In this document: positions 19,750 to 30,490 of the stretch, in pieces | Layout: every line of letters starts with the position of its first letter | How positions within the stretch are numbered: the stretch's first letter is position 1 | Source: Ichthyophis bannanicus | Lineage: Eukaryota; Chordata; Amphibia; Gymnophiona; Ichthyophiidae | Length of the DNA: 64,000 bases | Assembly: GCA_033557465.1 (NCBI GenBank) | Contig: CM066033.1 | Location: 585,744,438-585,808,437, forward strand | Reading direction: 5' to 3' | Program-made: the position numbers and the translations under genes | The notes under the pieces: generated by a model | What the model saw: only the letters and a program-made list of their open reading frames with translations | What the model was told of the DNA's origin: nothing | Database searches by the model: none

Positions 19750-21220
19750 TCATAAGGTACAGGTTGAAACGGCTGTTGGTCCGCTTGATCTTTTATCGTA
19801 TAAAAACTCTGTATATTCCTTCCACCTTTTCTTGATCTTCTCAGCATCATTCAACATAGAACCTTGAGCATCTTGTAACATTCCAATTCGAGGCTGGAAC
19901 TTTTTTGTTAACTCTCGTAGCTTTAGGAAAGCCGATCTCGTTCTTCCTCGAATAGTTTCTGCTTCTATTTCCTTGCAAGCGTCATTGTAGTACTTTTCCT
20001 TGTCCTGTCTTGCTGCATGTTGGAAATCTCTGTTGAGTTCTGCAATTGTCTTTCTTTCTCCTCTGGCTTTAGCTTTTCTGCGTTTCTGGGCAATTTTCAG
20101 AGTTTCTTCCATCATCCATTTTGGCCATTTGTGCTTTTTCACCTTTTGTAGAGACTTCTTGCTTTCTTCCAACACAACCTTCTTGATGTCATTCCATAAC
20201 TCTTCCGGAGCTTTGTCATTTGTATCTAAAGCAGCAAATCGATTTTTCAGGCAGTCTTTAAATTCCAGTGGTATATTCTCAAGGTCATATTTTGTTGCAT
20301 TCATGAGTGGTTTGCTCTTTTTCAACTTTAGCTTGAGTTTGCATACTAGTAGTTGATGATCTGTACCACAGTCAGCTCCAGGTTTTGTCTTTGTAGATGT
20401 TATAGAGCTTTTCCATCGTTGACTTCCACAGATGTAGTCAATTTGATTTAGGAGTGGAGGAGTGGCCTAGTGGTTGGGGCAAGGTACTTCAGGCTGGAAG
20501 GTCGGGGGTTCAAATCCCACTAGAGGACAGCAACCTTGGGCCGGAAGGACTGGGGTTTCCAGTCCCACAGGTGCTCCTTCTGGTCTTGGGCAAGCCACTT
20601 AACCCTCCATAGCCCATGTTCCCTGTAAAATAGTTATCTCCAAGTTATAATGCCCTGTTCCATGTAATTTCAGTTTGTTCAATGTAAACCGCACTGATGC
20701 AGAATAGCACGGTATATAAGAGAATGTAAATAAAATAAAATATACAATCCATTGTGTGAAGTCCATGTGTACAGTCACCGCTTGTGTTGCTGGAAGAAGG
20801 TGTTAGAATTCTGCAAAACCAACAATCTATTCATCTCAATCAGTCTTTCTCCAGCTTCATTTCTGTTGCCAAGTCCATATTTTCCAACTACTTTGCCTTC
20901 TTCTTTGTTGCCAACCTTTGCGTTCCAGTCATCCATGACTATCAGGATATCCTGTTTGCATGTTCTGTCAATTTGAGCTTGTACTTGTTCATAGAACTCT
21001 TCAATTTCATTCTCTTCTGCAGCTGTTGTTGGGGCATATACTTGAATTATAGTTGTGTTGATAGGCATTCCTCGTAGACGAATAGAGATTAAGCGTTCAC
21101 TGACTGCATTGTATTTCATTACAGTTCTTGCAAGTTTCTTCTTTATTATAAATGCAACACCATGTCTTCTTTGTCTTTCATTTCCAGCATAGTAGACCAT
21201 GTGATCATCTGATGCAAAGT
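19750..21220 (-). pseudogene. RTE endonuclease and linker, broken
   Basis: Minus-strand APE-type endonuclease of the BovB/RTE clade. The upper piece (20775-21200) reads VVYYAGNERQRRHGVAFII, IQVYAPTT, DDWNAKVGN and YGLGNRNEAGERLIE. It is interrupted by the SINE. It resumes with NQIDYICGSQRW near 20410-20445. The 191-codon frame 19750-20325 carries the linker (WPKWMMEETLKIAQKRRK, AARQDKEKYYNDACKEIE, KKRWKEYTEFLY). RT proper is absent: sequence jumps to a short RT C-terminal/3' UTR part at 19400-19740. Confidence 0.9.
20451..20744 (+). mobile_element. tRNA-derived SINE, copy 1 (tail type 1)
   Basis: The head has an RNA polymerase III A box (tggcctagtgg, 20464) and B box (ggttcaaatcc, 20508). 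The middle, cttgggcaagccacttaacc, resembles the MIR/CORE-SINE centre. The tail gtaaaccgcactgatgcag...cggtatataag ends in AATAAA-type repeats and can form a hairpin. It interrupts the RTE endonuclease. Confidence 0.9.
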
Positions 21221-21240
21221 GCCCGATGCCAGTGCAACTT

Positions 21241-21762
21241 ACATGTAGTCATTTCTGAGAAAAAAAAAGACAAAATATGACCTAGACAGGATTACTAGCA
21301 CCCTTCAAAATATAGCCAATCCTTGGCAGTTATGACAGCCTCCAGACATGTTTTGTAGCCATCTATAAGTTTCATACATCTGTCTGCTGGTAGTTGCTCC
21401 CATTCTTCAACTGAGATTTTTTTCTGGCTCATGAATATTTCCATGATTTCTTTTACCAATAACAGATTTCAGCTCTTTCCAGAGGTTCTCAATTGGATTG
21501 AGATCAGGACTCATTCCTGGCCATTTTAAAACCGTCCATTTGTTCCTTTTTAACCATTATTTTGTATTTTTGGATATATGTTTTGGGTCATTGCCCTGCT
21601 GGAGAACCCATGATCTTCAACCCAGACCTAGCTTTCTGACACTAGGTAGCACATTTTGCTCCAAAATACCTTGGTAGTCCTCTGATTTCATGATTCCTTT
21701 AATATATTCCAGGCCTCCAGATCTTGAGGCAGCAAAACAGTCCCATAGCATTATGACAGCTT
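21241..21762 (-). pseudogene. Tc1 transposase, C-terminal half
   Basis: Minus-strand Tc1-like DDE transposase. Reading down from 21762: WDCFAASRSGGLEYIKG, then QQGNDPKHISK near 21600 (usually QQDNDPKHTSK, so the catalytic Asp position is altered), MSPDLNPIEN near 21490-21520 with the catalytic Glu, EEWEQLPADRC, and LYFEGC at the end near 21310. Several frameshifts. It abuts DIRS gag sequence at 21763. Confidence 0.88.
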
Positions 21763-22496
21763 TGAGTCAGTAGCTCAAGTTGCGGCGGCCGGCCTGGCTG
21801 CAATTCTCCGACCTCAAGTAGTAGGTCTAGAACAAATTGCTCCATGTCCCCTGTACCAATGAGAACCTTTTCAGCAAACCCATGGCCAACAAAGTGGCTG
21901 AGATTGAGGCCGACTTTGTGACCTATCGGAGGCTCTCCATGAAGACCTCATCCCATCCCTGCAAAAAAACATCGGGGAAAAGGGTGCCTTTGCACCGGGT
22001 CATCAGAGCCAGCCCTACTATGGCGATCAGCAGGGTTCTCACCCCCAAGAGGCAGGGTCAGGGGGCTCAGAAGGCAAAAGCACCTAAGCCCCAGACTCCA
22101 GCTCCCACCCACCCTGGGGGGAGCTTGTGACTCTCAGGGCAGGGCCTCCCCTCCTCCAGGAGAGCTTCACCAGCCCACAGGGGGGCACCTGGTGCTCTTC
22201 GCCCACAGATTGACCTCACTCACCTCGGACCTGTGGGTACTGCAGGTGGTCAGAGATGGATATCTCCTCTACCTACAGCAGATTCCATCCAGGTTCTTTG
22301 AAAAAAGCCGATATGACCCCTCCTTTACCAGACCCTGCTGCTCACAGAGCTCACAGGTTTTCTCAGGGACAATGTAATAGAACCTGTACCCAGATACCTG
22401 TGAGGCAAAGGCTTCTACTCCAGGTACTTCATTGTCCCAAAGAGGACTGGGGGCCTCAGGCCCAATTTAAACCTGCAAAACTTAAACAAGTTTCTG

Positions 22497-23159
22497 ATGA
22501 GAGAGAAGTTCAAGATGCTCTCCCTTGGAATACTGCTGCCTTACCTCCACCAGGAAGATTTGCTTTGCTCCTTGGATCTAAAAGATACTTACACACACAT
22601 CCTGATCCACCCTTCCCACAGGCAGCACCTAAGATTCGTGGTAGGAGGAGAGCACTACCAATACAGAATGCTGCCCATCGGCCTGGCCGCCTCACAGAGG
22701 GTTTTCACAAAATGCCTAGCAGTGGTCACTGCCCACCTACATCTGCAAGGGGCCTTCGTCTTTCCCTACCTGGACGACTGGCTTATCAGGGACAGCATGG
22801 CCGCAGAGGCCCACCAGGTCACAAGGCATGCAGATCTCCTGCTGCAGCACCTTCGTTTTATCATCAACTATCCCAAATCTCATTTCATTCTAGCCCAGAG
22901 TCTGGAGTTCATAGGTGCTCAGTTGGACACCCTGCAGGCCAAGGCTTTTCTGCCCGGGGAAAAGGCAGACTGCCTCAGGGAGTTAGCGGCAGAGGTGCAG
23001 CACCATCGCTCAGTACCAGCCCATCTCCTCCTTTGCCTTCTGGGCCACATGACCTTCACAGTCCATGGGACCCTGCTAGCCCACCTTCATATGTGCCTGG
23101 TGGTGCCACCGCGCTCTGGACGCAAGCCATGGACAGATTGTGGAACAGGATCAGGGTAA
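22497..23159 (+). pseudogene. DIRS family I copy 2 reverse transcriptase (220-codon frame)
   Basis: An open 220-codon RT core: SLDLKDTYTHILIHPSHRQHL, YQYRMLPIGLAASQRVFTK, and the catalytic FPYLDDW (22764-22781) with both aspartates, then QSLEFIGAQLD. Upstream RT sequence (22192-22490) is in other frames, and RNase H follows in a different frame after a TAA near 23158. A 469-codon frame (22256-23665) overlaps it on the same strand but lacks RT motifs. Confidence 0.85.
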
Positions 23160-23171
23160 CCAGCCCAGCTG

Positions 23172-23558
23172 GTGGAGTCCCTCAACTGGTGGCAACTTCC
23201 CTACTACCTCCGGGCCGGAATGCCCTTCCAGGTGCCCCCACCCCAGAGGGTCCTAACCATGGACGCCTCCCTCCTTGGGTGGGGGGTACACTGCAAGGAC
23301 CATCGCACACAAGACAGCTGGTCCCAAGCAGAATCCCTGCTACAGATCAATCTTCTGGAACTCAGGGCGATCTTTCTGGTACTCAGGGTGTTCCGCCACC
23401 ACCTGCGACTGGTACAGACAGACAACCAGGTCGCCATGTTCTATGTCAACAGGCAGGGGGGCACAAGATCGTACTCCCTCTGCCAGGATGCACTGGTCCT
23501 CTTGTCCTTTGCGGCTCACAACAACATGCTCCTACAGGTGGTCCTTCTCCCAGGCTAG
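23172..23558 (+). pseudogene. DIRS family I copy 2 RNase H
   Basis: 128 codons with LTMDASLLGWGVH (catalytic Asp), ELRAIFLVLRVF (Glu), TDNQVAMFYVNRQGG (Asp) and VVLLPG. This is the DIRS RNase H layout. The frame ends at 23558; the next DIRS segment (gatgga...acctctttgcc, 23660) leads to the Penelope insertion. Confidence 0.88.
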
Positions 23559-23783
23559 GTCAGTCTCGTATCGGAGAGACTAAGCAGGGTGCTCCAAATG
23601 CACAAATGGCACCTGAACCCCCAGGGTGGCCTCATGGCTCTTCTGCCTCTGGGGGATGCCCATGATGGACCTCTTTGCCACCCTGGACAATACGCAGCTG
23701 CCTCACTTCTGATTGCACAAACCAAAAATCCCCCCCCCAAAAAACAGTGACCAATAATATCTATACGTCATCCACAGTCATGG

Positions 23784-24199
23784 TATTACTTAAATATTTT
23801 TTGTTGGACCTCGTTGAGGGAAGACATTAGATGAACCATCCACACCAGTTAAATGGTGTCCATTTTATTCTTATAAATTGCATATGAATCAGAAAAACTT
23901 CATTTAAAAACACACACTAATCCAAAACTCATCAGAGCTACATTCACTTATCTTAAAGCAGTGAAAATCGCACAATGTGTATGTTTCGGGGTATTCCAAC
24001 CCCTGTATCAAGTGCTCAACAAATCTTTCCTCAGTTGATTCGCTGCTTCCAACTGCTACAAAAACGCTGCCAACAAAGGCAGTTGATCATATAAAGGACT
24101 AACTTTCAAATGATTGACTATTCGCACCTGCCATTCATTCAAGAACCCACCAATATGAGTGGGGATTCCCACCAACCAGGGAAACCCACCAATGATTGG
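23784..24199 (+). repeat. PLE-2 left inverted arm
   Basis: Pairs with 26795-27343. Landmarks are acttaaatattttttg, gtttcggggtattccaacc, gttgattcgctgcttccaac and cccaccaatgattgg. Arm identity is high by eye, with scattered substitutions. Confidence 0.93.
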
Positions 24200-24329
24200 A
24201 AGCTTTGAAAAAATCTTTGGAAACTTCAGTGTTTCAAGTGAAGCTTGAGGAGATTGACACGGCAGATAAAAGGTTTTTTTGACTACCTAAAATCTTTCAA
24301 GATGCGTAAATTTACACGAAATAAAACGG

Positions 24330-26938
24330 ATTATGAGACTGGGCGGGAATATTGATGAATGTATGATTAAGATGAAGATCGTTCTCAGAAAAAAGGTTAC
24401 TTTTGATATTTCTTCAGATGATACGGATGATGGTTCTGGTTCTTTGAGGAATTCTAGCACAGGACATCAGGATTTTCGGACGGCTCACTCTCATGGCCGC
24501 AGAACACGATGGAACGATCAAAACGAACGCTGGGATCCTCCCAACACCAGACAACGGGCCAGGCAGTCTTACAATCTCTAGTGGTTAATCTGACTAGATG
24601 TCCTTTAGATCCATTTTGCGATCGACTGCTTAATTTAGGGCCGTATTTGTGCCTACGGTTAGGTATGATGCTTTTCGGATGCGGGTTGCTCTGCATAAAT
24701 TTTTTAGAAAATTACAAATCATACATTTTTTTGATGGGAAATCATCTTCTTCGTATGGTTCGGTGGTTAGACCGACTTCTCATTGGACTCCGCCTGGAAC
24801 ATCAGATCCAGCCATTGTGACATTTCAGACATTGATCTTGAATGAATTAAAAAAATCGGAGCAATCTTTTCCATGATGGAAGACGAATATTACTAAATTG
24901 GATCGTGAATATTTACAACAGATTTCAAGGGATTCCTCCATAACCATACGATGTGCTGACAAGGGGGGTGCCATTGTGGTACAAACTACGGATGATTACA
25001 TTCAGGGACTTTGAGCTCATGTGTTTGACCCTCAGATTTATATGAAACTAGATCGTGACCCTACTCCAGTGTTACAAACAGATATCCGAAATTTGGTAAC
25101 CATAGCGCTTGTAAATGGATGGATTACCAAGAAGGAATACCAATTTTTGGCAGTTTCAAATCCTAAGATACCGGTGATTTACATGGTGCCTAAAATACAT
25201 AAATCTTTACAGGCTCCTCCCGGTAGACATATAGTCTCATGTCTTGGCTCCATAATGGAAGCTTTATCTAAATTTTGTGACATTTTTTTGAAGAAGGAAG
25301 CTTCAAGGGTATGATCGTTTATTAGGGATTCCACACATTTTTTGACATGCTTAGAAACATTGGCATTACCATCTTCTGAATTGTTCTTGGTGACCTTAGA
25401 TGTTACCGCTCTGTATACGAACACTGACCAACAAGGTGCCTTAGATCTGCTACAATCTTTGTTCACTGGGGCTCCCTCTCGTTTACCTAGATCATTTTTG
25501 ATGGATTTAATTACGTTGGTTCTTACACAAAATTATTTCTTGTTTGAGAAAAACATTTTTCAACAGATTTTTGGTATAGCAATGGGAGCCACAGTTGCTC
25601 CTTCGTTCACAACGCTCTACATGGCAGCATTGGAGGAAGAATACATATATTTGTCATCATCTTTTATTCATGTACTCCTCTGGAAAAGGTTTTTGGACAA
25701 CATCTTTTTCATATGGACATCTGATTTGGTTTCTCTTCATCAATTTGTTGAATGGCTAAATTCATTAAAGCTGAATATTAAATTTACAGCTCATATTGAC
25801 TCTCAACAGCTGGAGTTTTTGGACATGCTTATTTATCATTCTGGAAGTCGGTTGCTTACTACCTTATACTGGAAGCCTGTCCAGCGAAACAGCCTTTTAA
25901 ATTATCAGAGTTTCCATCCGGAACCCCTGCATAAGGGTTTACTGTATGGTCAGTTTGAGGATACGCCGCCTTTGTTCATCTATAGCAGAGTTTAGATTTC
26001 ATGCACATGATTTAAAACTACGATTAACATCTAGGAGTTACCTGTTAAAGGTAGTGTCTCGTGCGTATCGGCGCGCGTGTTACGCTCATCGCGAGTGGTT
26101 ACTTTATGCCCCAGCTATGGACCCTGACAATCAGATTGAAGATGTGTTGTTGGGTGTGTTTCCTTACATGTGCCACAGTTCAGAAGTGATGAACATTTTG
26201 AGGAAATATTGGCCTGTGCTATCTTTACATCCCTGTTTTGATAAACCATTAAGGTTAGCTTTTACACGAGGGTCTAATTTAAGGGATCTCTTGATTAAAT
26301 CTACTACCTCTTTGGATAGACCGATTTCCCCTGATTTGAACTCTCGGGGTCATTTCACTTGTAATGAATGTGTTTATTGTGCTAATACTTTATCTGGCAC
26401 TACTTGGAATGACCCAAAGATGGGACGGACATATCATCGACATTGGTTGACTTCTTGTACTTCAACTTTTGTAGTCTACATTATACAGTGTACTTGCCCC
26501 ATGTTATATGTGGGTCATACAACGCGCCCTATAAAAGTTCGTTTGGGCGAACATGCATCCTGGTTACGTCAACAGACGCTTTCAGCACCTATGGTTCAAC
26601 ATTGTATCACACACCATCATTCTTTTGATCAGTTGTTTTGGACTATCATAGATCATATTCCACAGGATCCTAGAGGGGGTGATCGCACGGCTCGGTTACC
26701 ATGGAGCGAAAAGAGATGGATTTACTTATTGCAATCAATGCATCTGGGGGGTATGAATTGGGAAATCGATTGGTGTCACGTCAGAGTAAGCTATCCAATC
26801 ATTGGTGGGTTTCCCTGGTTGGTGGGAATCCCCATTCATATTGGTGGGTTCTTGATTGAAGGGCCGGTGCGAATAGCCAATCATTTGAAAGTTAGTCCTT
26901 TATATGATCAGCTGCCTTTGTTGGCAGCATTTTTGTAG
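24330..26938 (+). pseudogene. PLE-2 reverse transcriptase and GIY-YIG endonuclease
   Basis: N-terminal pieces lie at 24333-24581 and 24900-25020 (CADKGGAIVVQTTDD near 24954). A KIHKSLQAPPGR segment falls at about 25195. RT continues at 25342-25995: TLDVTALYTNTDQQGA, LTQNYFLFEK, GIAMGATVAPSFTTLYMA, then the catalytic box at 25690-25701 reading FLDN in place of the usual xxDD. A frameshift near 25950 leads into the 330-codon frame (to 26938) with FTCNECVYC (zinc-binding-like) and the GIY-YIG endonuclease: VVYIIQCTCPMLYVGHT (about 26471-26521), RPIKVRLGEHAS. Start and several joints are broken, and the RT Asp change suggests loss of activity. Confidence 0.92.
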
Positions 26939-27343
26939 CAGTTGGAAGCAGTGAATCAACCGAGGAAAGATTTGTTGAGCACTTGATACAGGGGTTGGAA
27001 TACCCCGAAACGTGCACGTCGTGCGATTTTCACTGCTTTAAGATAAGTGAATTTAGCTCTGATGAATTTTGGATTAGAGTGTGTTTTTAAATGAAGTTTT
27101 TCTGATTCAGATGCAATTTATAAGAATAAAATGGACACCGTTTAACTGGTGTGGATGGTTCATATAGTAACATAGTATATGACAGCAGATAAAGACCAAC
27201 ATGGTCCATCTAGTCTGCCCAGCAAGGTGGCAAGAGTAGGTGTGCCTGCCGTTGCGTGCAGGTCACCCCTCCTCATGCCTTTGTTTGGGGGTTCATCTAC
27301 TGTCTTCCCTTAACGAGGTCCGACAAAAAAATATTTAAGTAAT
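26795..27343 (-). repeat. PLE-2 right inverted arm
   Basis: Inverted copy of 23784-24199 plus a 126-bp CR1 insertion and its 7-bp target duplication (27164-27296). The recombinable arms would allow fold-back or inversion. Confidence 0.93.
27164..27289 (-). mobile_element. CR1-type LINE 3' end, copy a
   Basis: A 126-bp minus-strand 3' end containing gaccaacatggtccatctag and ending in a tagtaacatagtata run. It is flanked by a 7-bp duplication, ggttcat (27157-27163, 27290-27296). The same 3' end is seen at 48330-48452, attached to CR1 coding sequence, and at 32802-32880. It is absent from the left PLE arm, so it arrived after the arms formed. Confidence 0.88.
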
Positions 27344-27639
27344 CCTTTCTGATTGCGGCAGTCGCACCTGGCGAGGGTAGTGGCGGATGACTTACTGATC
27401 CTGTGGACAGAAGGCCGCCTCTATGTCTTTCCGCTGACCCCTCTGGTCGCCAGGACCCTCTTCAAGGTCCACTACAAGGGGGCAGTACTGATACTAATTG
27501 CCTCCAAGTGGCCTAGACCACCGTGATTCCCACTGCTGCTACCCCTGTCGGCAGCATGCCCGGTCCCACTGGGCCAAACCCCAGACCTCCTGACACAAGA
27601 GGAGGGCTCCCTCCTGCACCATAATCTATAGTCTCTAAC

Positions 27640-28620
27640 ATTAACAGCATGGCTGCTGAAAGGGTAGCCTTGGCCCCTTTCAACCTCCCACGAGAGGTCG
27701 AGGAAGTCCTGTTAGCCTCCCACAAGCCCTCCACGGGGTGAGCATATGCCTTTAAGTGGCATAGATTCTTGATATGGTATGCAGAGAGGTGGGAGAACCC
27801 GTTATCCTGCCCCGAGAAACTGGTGCTCCCAATACCTACTGCATCTGTTGCACACAGGACTGAAGTCCAACTCAGTGAGAGTGCACCAGAGTGCGATTGC
27901 TGCACATCACCGTCCTGTCAAGGGGAAGCCTCTCTCGGGTCAGCCCCTGGTCTCTGGGTTCCTCTGGAGCCTCCTGCTGTCTAAGTCCCACATCCGCCTC
28001 CCGTTGGTGGGATGGGACCTCGATGCGGTACACTCACAGATCACCAGGCCACCATTTGAGTCTCTAGCTACTTGCCATCTGCAGTATCTGCCATGGAAGA
28101 TGGCCTTCCTGGTAGATCTCACATTCATTTGCAGAGTAAATAAGCTTCAGGCCTTGGTGGCAGAGCCACCATACACAAGATTTTACAAGAACAGGGTGGT
28201 GCTCCACACTCATCCTAAGTTCCTCCCAAAGGTGGTATCTCCTTTTCACCTCAACCAGGAAGTGGTCCTTCCCACCTTTTTCCCACGGTCTCATGAGAGG
28301 AAACGATACTCCATACACTGGATTGCAAACAGGCCCTGTCCTTCTACCTACAGCGGATCCAAGGCCATCGCAAAGTTCCTCAGCTTTTCGTTTCCTATGA
28401 CCCCAGCAGACTGGGGCATCCTGTGTTCTAAGCAAACTGTGTCCACTTGACCTCGTCTATAAGCTGGGCTCTCCCTGGACCACCAGATCACAGCACATCA
28501 CGTGAGAGTGATGGTCACATCGGTGGCGAACCTGCACTCAGTACCGGTGACGGAGATCTGCAAAGCTGCCACATGGTCTTCAGTCTATATATTAATAGCT
28601 CACTACTGCCTGAAAAGTGA
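27640..28620 (+). pseudogene. DIRS family I copy 2 tyrosine recombinase, decayed
   Basis: Frames in the window 27640-28620 match the family I recombinase: FNLPREVEEVLLAS (about 27678), then RVNKLQALVAEPPYTRFYKNR where the catalytic SARR reads FICR, VVSPFHLNQE, and near 28500 AHHVRVM (His and Arg kept) and KAATWSS followed by AHYCLK (Tyr kept). Frameshifts break it into at least three parts. Confidence 0.85.
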
Positions 28621-28849
28621 GTCCCATCAGGACAGTGCCTTCAGCCAGGCGGTACTCTGGAATCTGTTCATGGTATAGGCAACTCCTGCCCTCTGACCCT
28701 TGTGTGTTCAGGCTACTGCAGTGATAGTGCCGCTAGACGCTAGGGTCTTGAAAAGTCTCTTATTGGGGGACACATCTTCTGCAACTCATGGCTACCTGAC
28801 TTGGACACTGTTGGTGCTGTTGAGGCTTGGCCCTTGGCAGCCTGGAGTT

Positions 28850-29210
28850 AAGAAGTCCTATATGTGAGGACTGACTTCCTGCTGCTTCCTGGAGAAAGCA
28901 TAGTTACTCACATGTAACAGGTGTTCTCCAGGGATAGCAGGAATCAGTCCTCATAACCCTCTCTCCTACACTAGGAGTTGCCTCCCTACCTTGTTTATTT
29001 TTACTACTGTCCTAACTATGTCACCTGACTGATCAAGATGGCGGCACTCTAGGGCGGGAAAGGGACCATGCATGCGTGGTGGCATCTTCCAAAGGCTTTC
29101 TTTGAAAGCAAGGGAAATGCTTCAGCGCGGGCTCCTTCAGCACCAACATCACTCATATGTGAGGACTGATTCTTGCTGTCCCTGAGAACACCTGAAACAG
29201 ATGAACGACT
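28850..29210. repeat. DIRS family I copy 2 internal complementary region and right terminal repeat
   Basis: gtagttactcacatgtaacaggtgttctcc-type sequence near 28900-28935 follows CATATGTGAGGACTGACTTCC at about 28859. The terminal block 29030-29210 contains AGGCTTTCTTTGAAAGC and CATATGTGAGGACTGATT and ends near atgaacgact. Confidence 0.8.
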
Positions 29211-29700
29211 ATGCAGTCTGCATTGCCAAAGAGCTCAAGTTTGGTTTCATCTGTCCACAGAACATTTTTCCCAGGATTGTGGTTTCTCAATGTGGGTTTG
29301 GGCAGAGATCAGGCATGCCTTTTTATGTCTGTCTTTGAGCAGTGGGGTCTTCCTTGGCCTTTGCCCATGTAGTCCTTCCTTGTTTAGGTCATGGCATATG
29401 GTGCAGTTTGAAACCACCACTCCAGATTGCTCCAGGTCAGCCTTAAGCTCTTTGGATGTTGAACATGGTGTTTTCTTATAGTTCACACTAACCTTCGAAG
29501 ACTTCTTGGATTAATTTTCCTCTTCCCACCCCATCCTGGGAGGTTCTTGACTGTTCCATGAGCAAAAAACCTCTTAATAACAATGCAGATTCTAGACACA
29601 GGAATCCCAAGGTCTTTGGAAATGGCCTTGTACCCCTTTGATATTTGGTGATAATGGCTTTTCTGATGGTCTCAGGCAGCTCTAAAGAACCAAACTGCTA
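29211..29700 (-). pseudogene. Tc1 transposase, N-terminal half
   Basis: Minus strand. The helix-turn-helix region is frameshifted near 29560-29690. It is followed by YKKTPCSTSKELKADLEQSG, SNCTICHDLNKEGLHGQRP, and KTPLLKDRHKKACLISAQTH (29247-29486), typical of Tc1 paired-like DNA-binding and early catalytic regions. It is cut by the DIRS end at 29210 and continues at 21762. Confidence 0.88.
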
Positions 29701-30490
29701 GCCTTGGCTTTCTAATGTCTTTTATAGGAGTTTTAAAGTGTTTACACAGTTAGATGAGTTGGAACACATTAATGGTGAATAGTACACTTGAAAAAAATAA
29801 TAAAAAGAAGAGTTTATCACGAGAGGCTTTATGGTCTCACGATAAATAGTCCGACATAAGAATTTCTCAGTGGGGAGCTCCTTTTTTGAAGGAAGGTTCA
29901 CTTTTTGTCATTGATATTAATCCTGTGGCCTTTTTTGGGAGGAATCTTTTTTGAGTACGACATGATTACTGGCACCCTTACAAACATTCAAATCAGTTTG
30001 AATAGAAGAATCACATTCCTATTGCAGTAAAATTAGATGCACTCGTGATTGATGTCAGTACTCAGATGACTTGAATTAACCAATGAATGATGGCTCTAAT
30101 GTTTGAAATGGCCACATTCACTCCTTTTCCATTTTCACAATGGTGAAGACATCATCCTGGCATGGAACCGGCGTTCATATGGAATATGATACAATGCTTC
30201 AGCAACAAACAGTTGTAAATTGACTTCTAGCTGGATAAGGGATTGCTGGTGTAGCTGTTGGGAGTTCTACAGAACTAAACTGCAAGTCTTGGCTTTCTAA
30301 TGACTTTTCTAGGAGTTTTAAATGTTTACACAGTTGGTTGTGTTGTGTTGTGTTGGCCAATAAAAAGGAGAGTTTATCATGAGAGGCTTTATGGTCTCAT
30401 GATAAATATTCCGACATAAGAATTTCTCAGTGGGGAGCTCCTTTTTTGTAGGAAAGTTCACTTTTTGTCATTGATATTAATCCTATCTTG
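29685..30490. repeat. Duplicated Tc1 arm segment
   Basis: 29685-29930 recurs in the same orientation at 30270-30490 (shared landmarks cttggctttctaatg, gagaggctttatggtctca, aatttctcagtggggagctc). The 340 bases between contain another Tc1-like end motif (tgattactggcaccctt). This is either an internal duplication or a second Tc1 fragment. Confidence 0.7.

Larger units (their letters stand above)
19400..21231 (-). mobile_element. RTE (BovB-type) LINE, 5' truncated, with target duplication
   Basis: A 1.8-kb minus-strand RTE with a perfect 9-bp target-site duplication, gtgcaactt, at 19391-19399 and 21232-21240. The 3' end has the BovB-like tail containing gtcgactccgactcgacgg and cttaacaacaacaac on the minus strand. 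The element lacks most of RT, so it is both 5' truncated and internally deleted. The same 3' end recurs at 37320-37372. It inserted into the Tc1 element and itself contains a SINE (20451-20744). Confidence 0.93.
23717..27346 (+). mobile_element. Penelope-like element 2 (PLE-2) with long inverted arms
   Basis: 3.6 kb flanked by a perfect 10-bp target duplication, ttctgattgc, at 23707-23716 and 27347-27356, inside DIRS. The body has RT and a GIY-YIG endonuclease. The left arm (23784-24199) and right arm (26795-27343) are inverted copies of each other. The right arm is longer because a CR1 tail inserted into it. Confidence 0.93.
21763..29210 (+). mobile_element. DIRS retrotransposon, family I, copy 2 (5' deleted)
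   Basis: Family I DIRS lacking its left repeat and most of gag. It contains a gag remnant (21780-22130), RT (22497-23159), RNase H (23172-23558), recombinase (27640-28620), an internal complementary region (about 28855-28960) and a right repeat ending near 29210 in a degenerate ggtgagtaact. A Penelope-like element interrupts it at 23717-27346. It sits between the two halves of the Tc1 transposase. Confidence 0.88.

Noticed and set aside
20464..20520. Possible genuine tRNA gene
   Set aside because: A and B boxes are present, but the cloverleaf cannot be completed and the same unit recurs at 40312 and 48841 with a LINE tail, so it is a SINE head.
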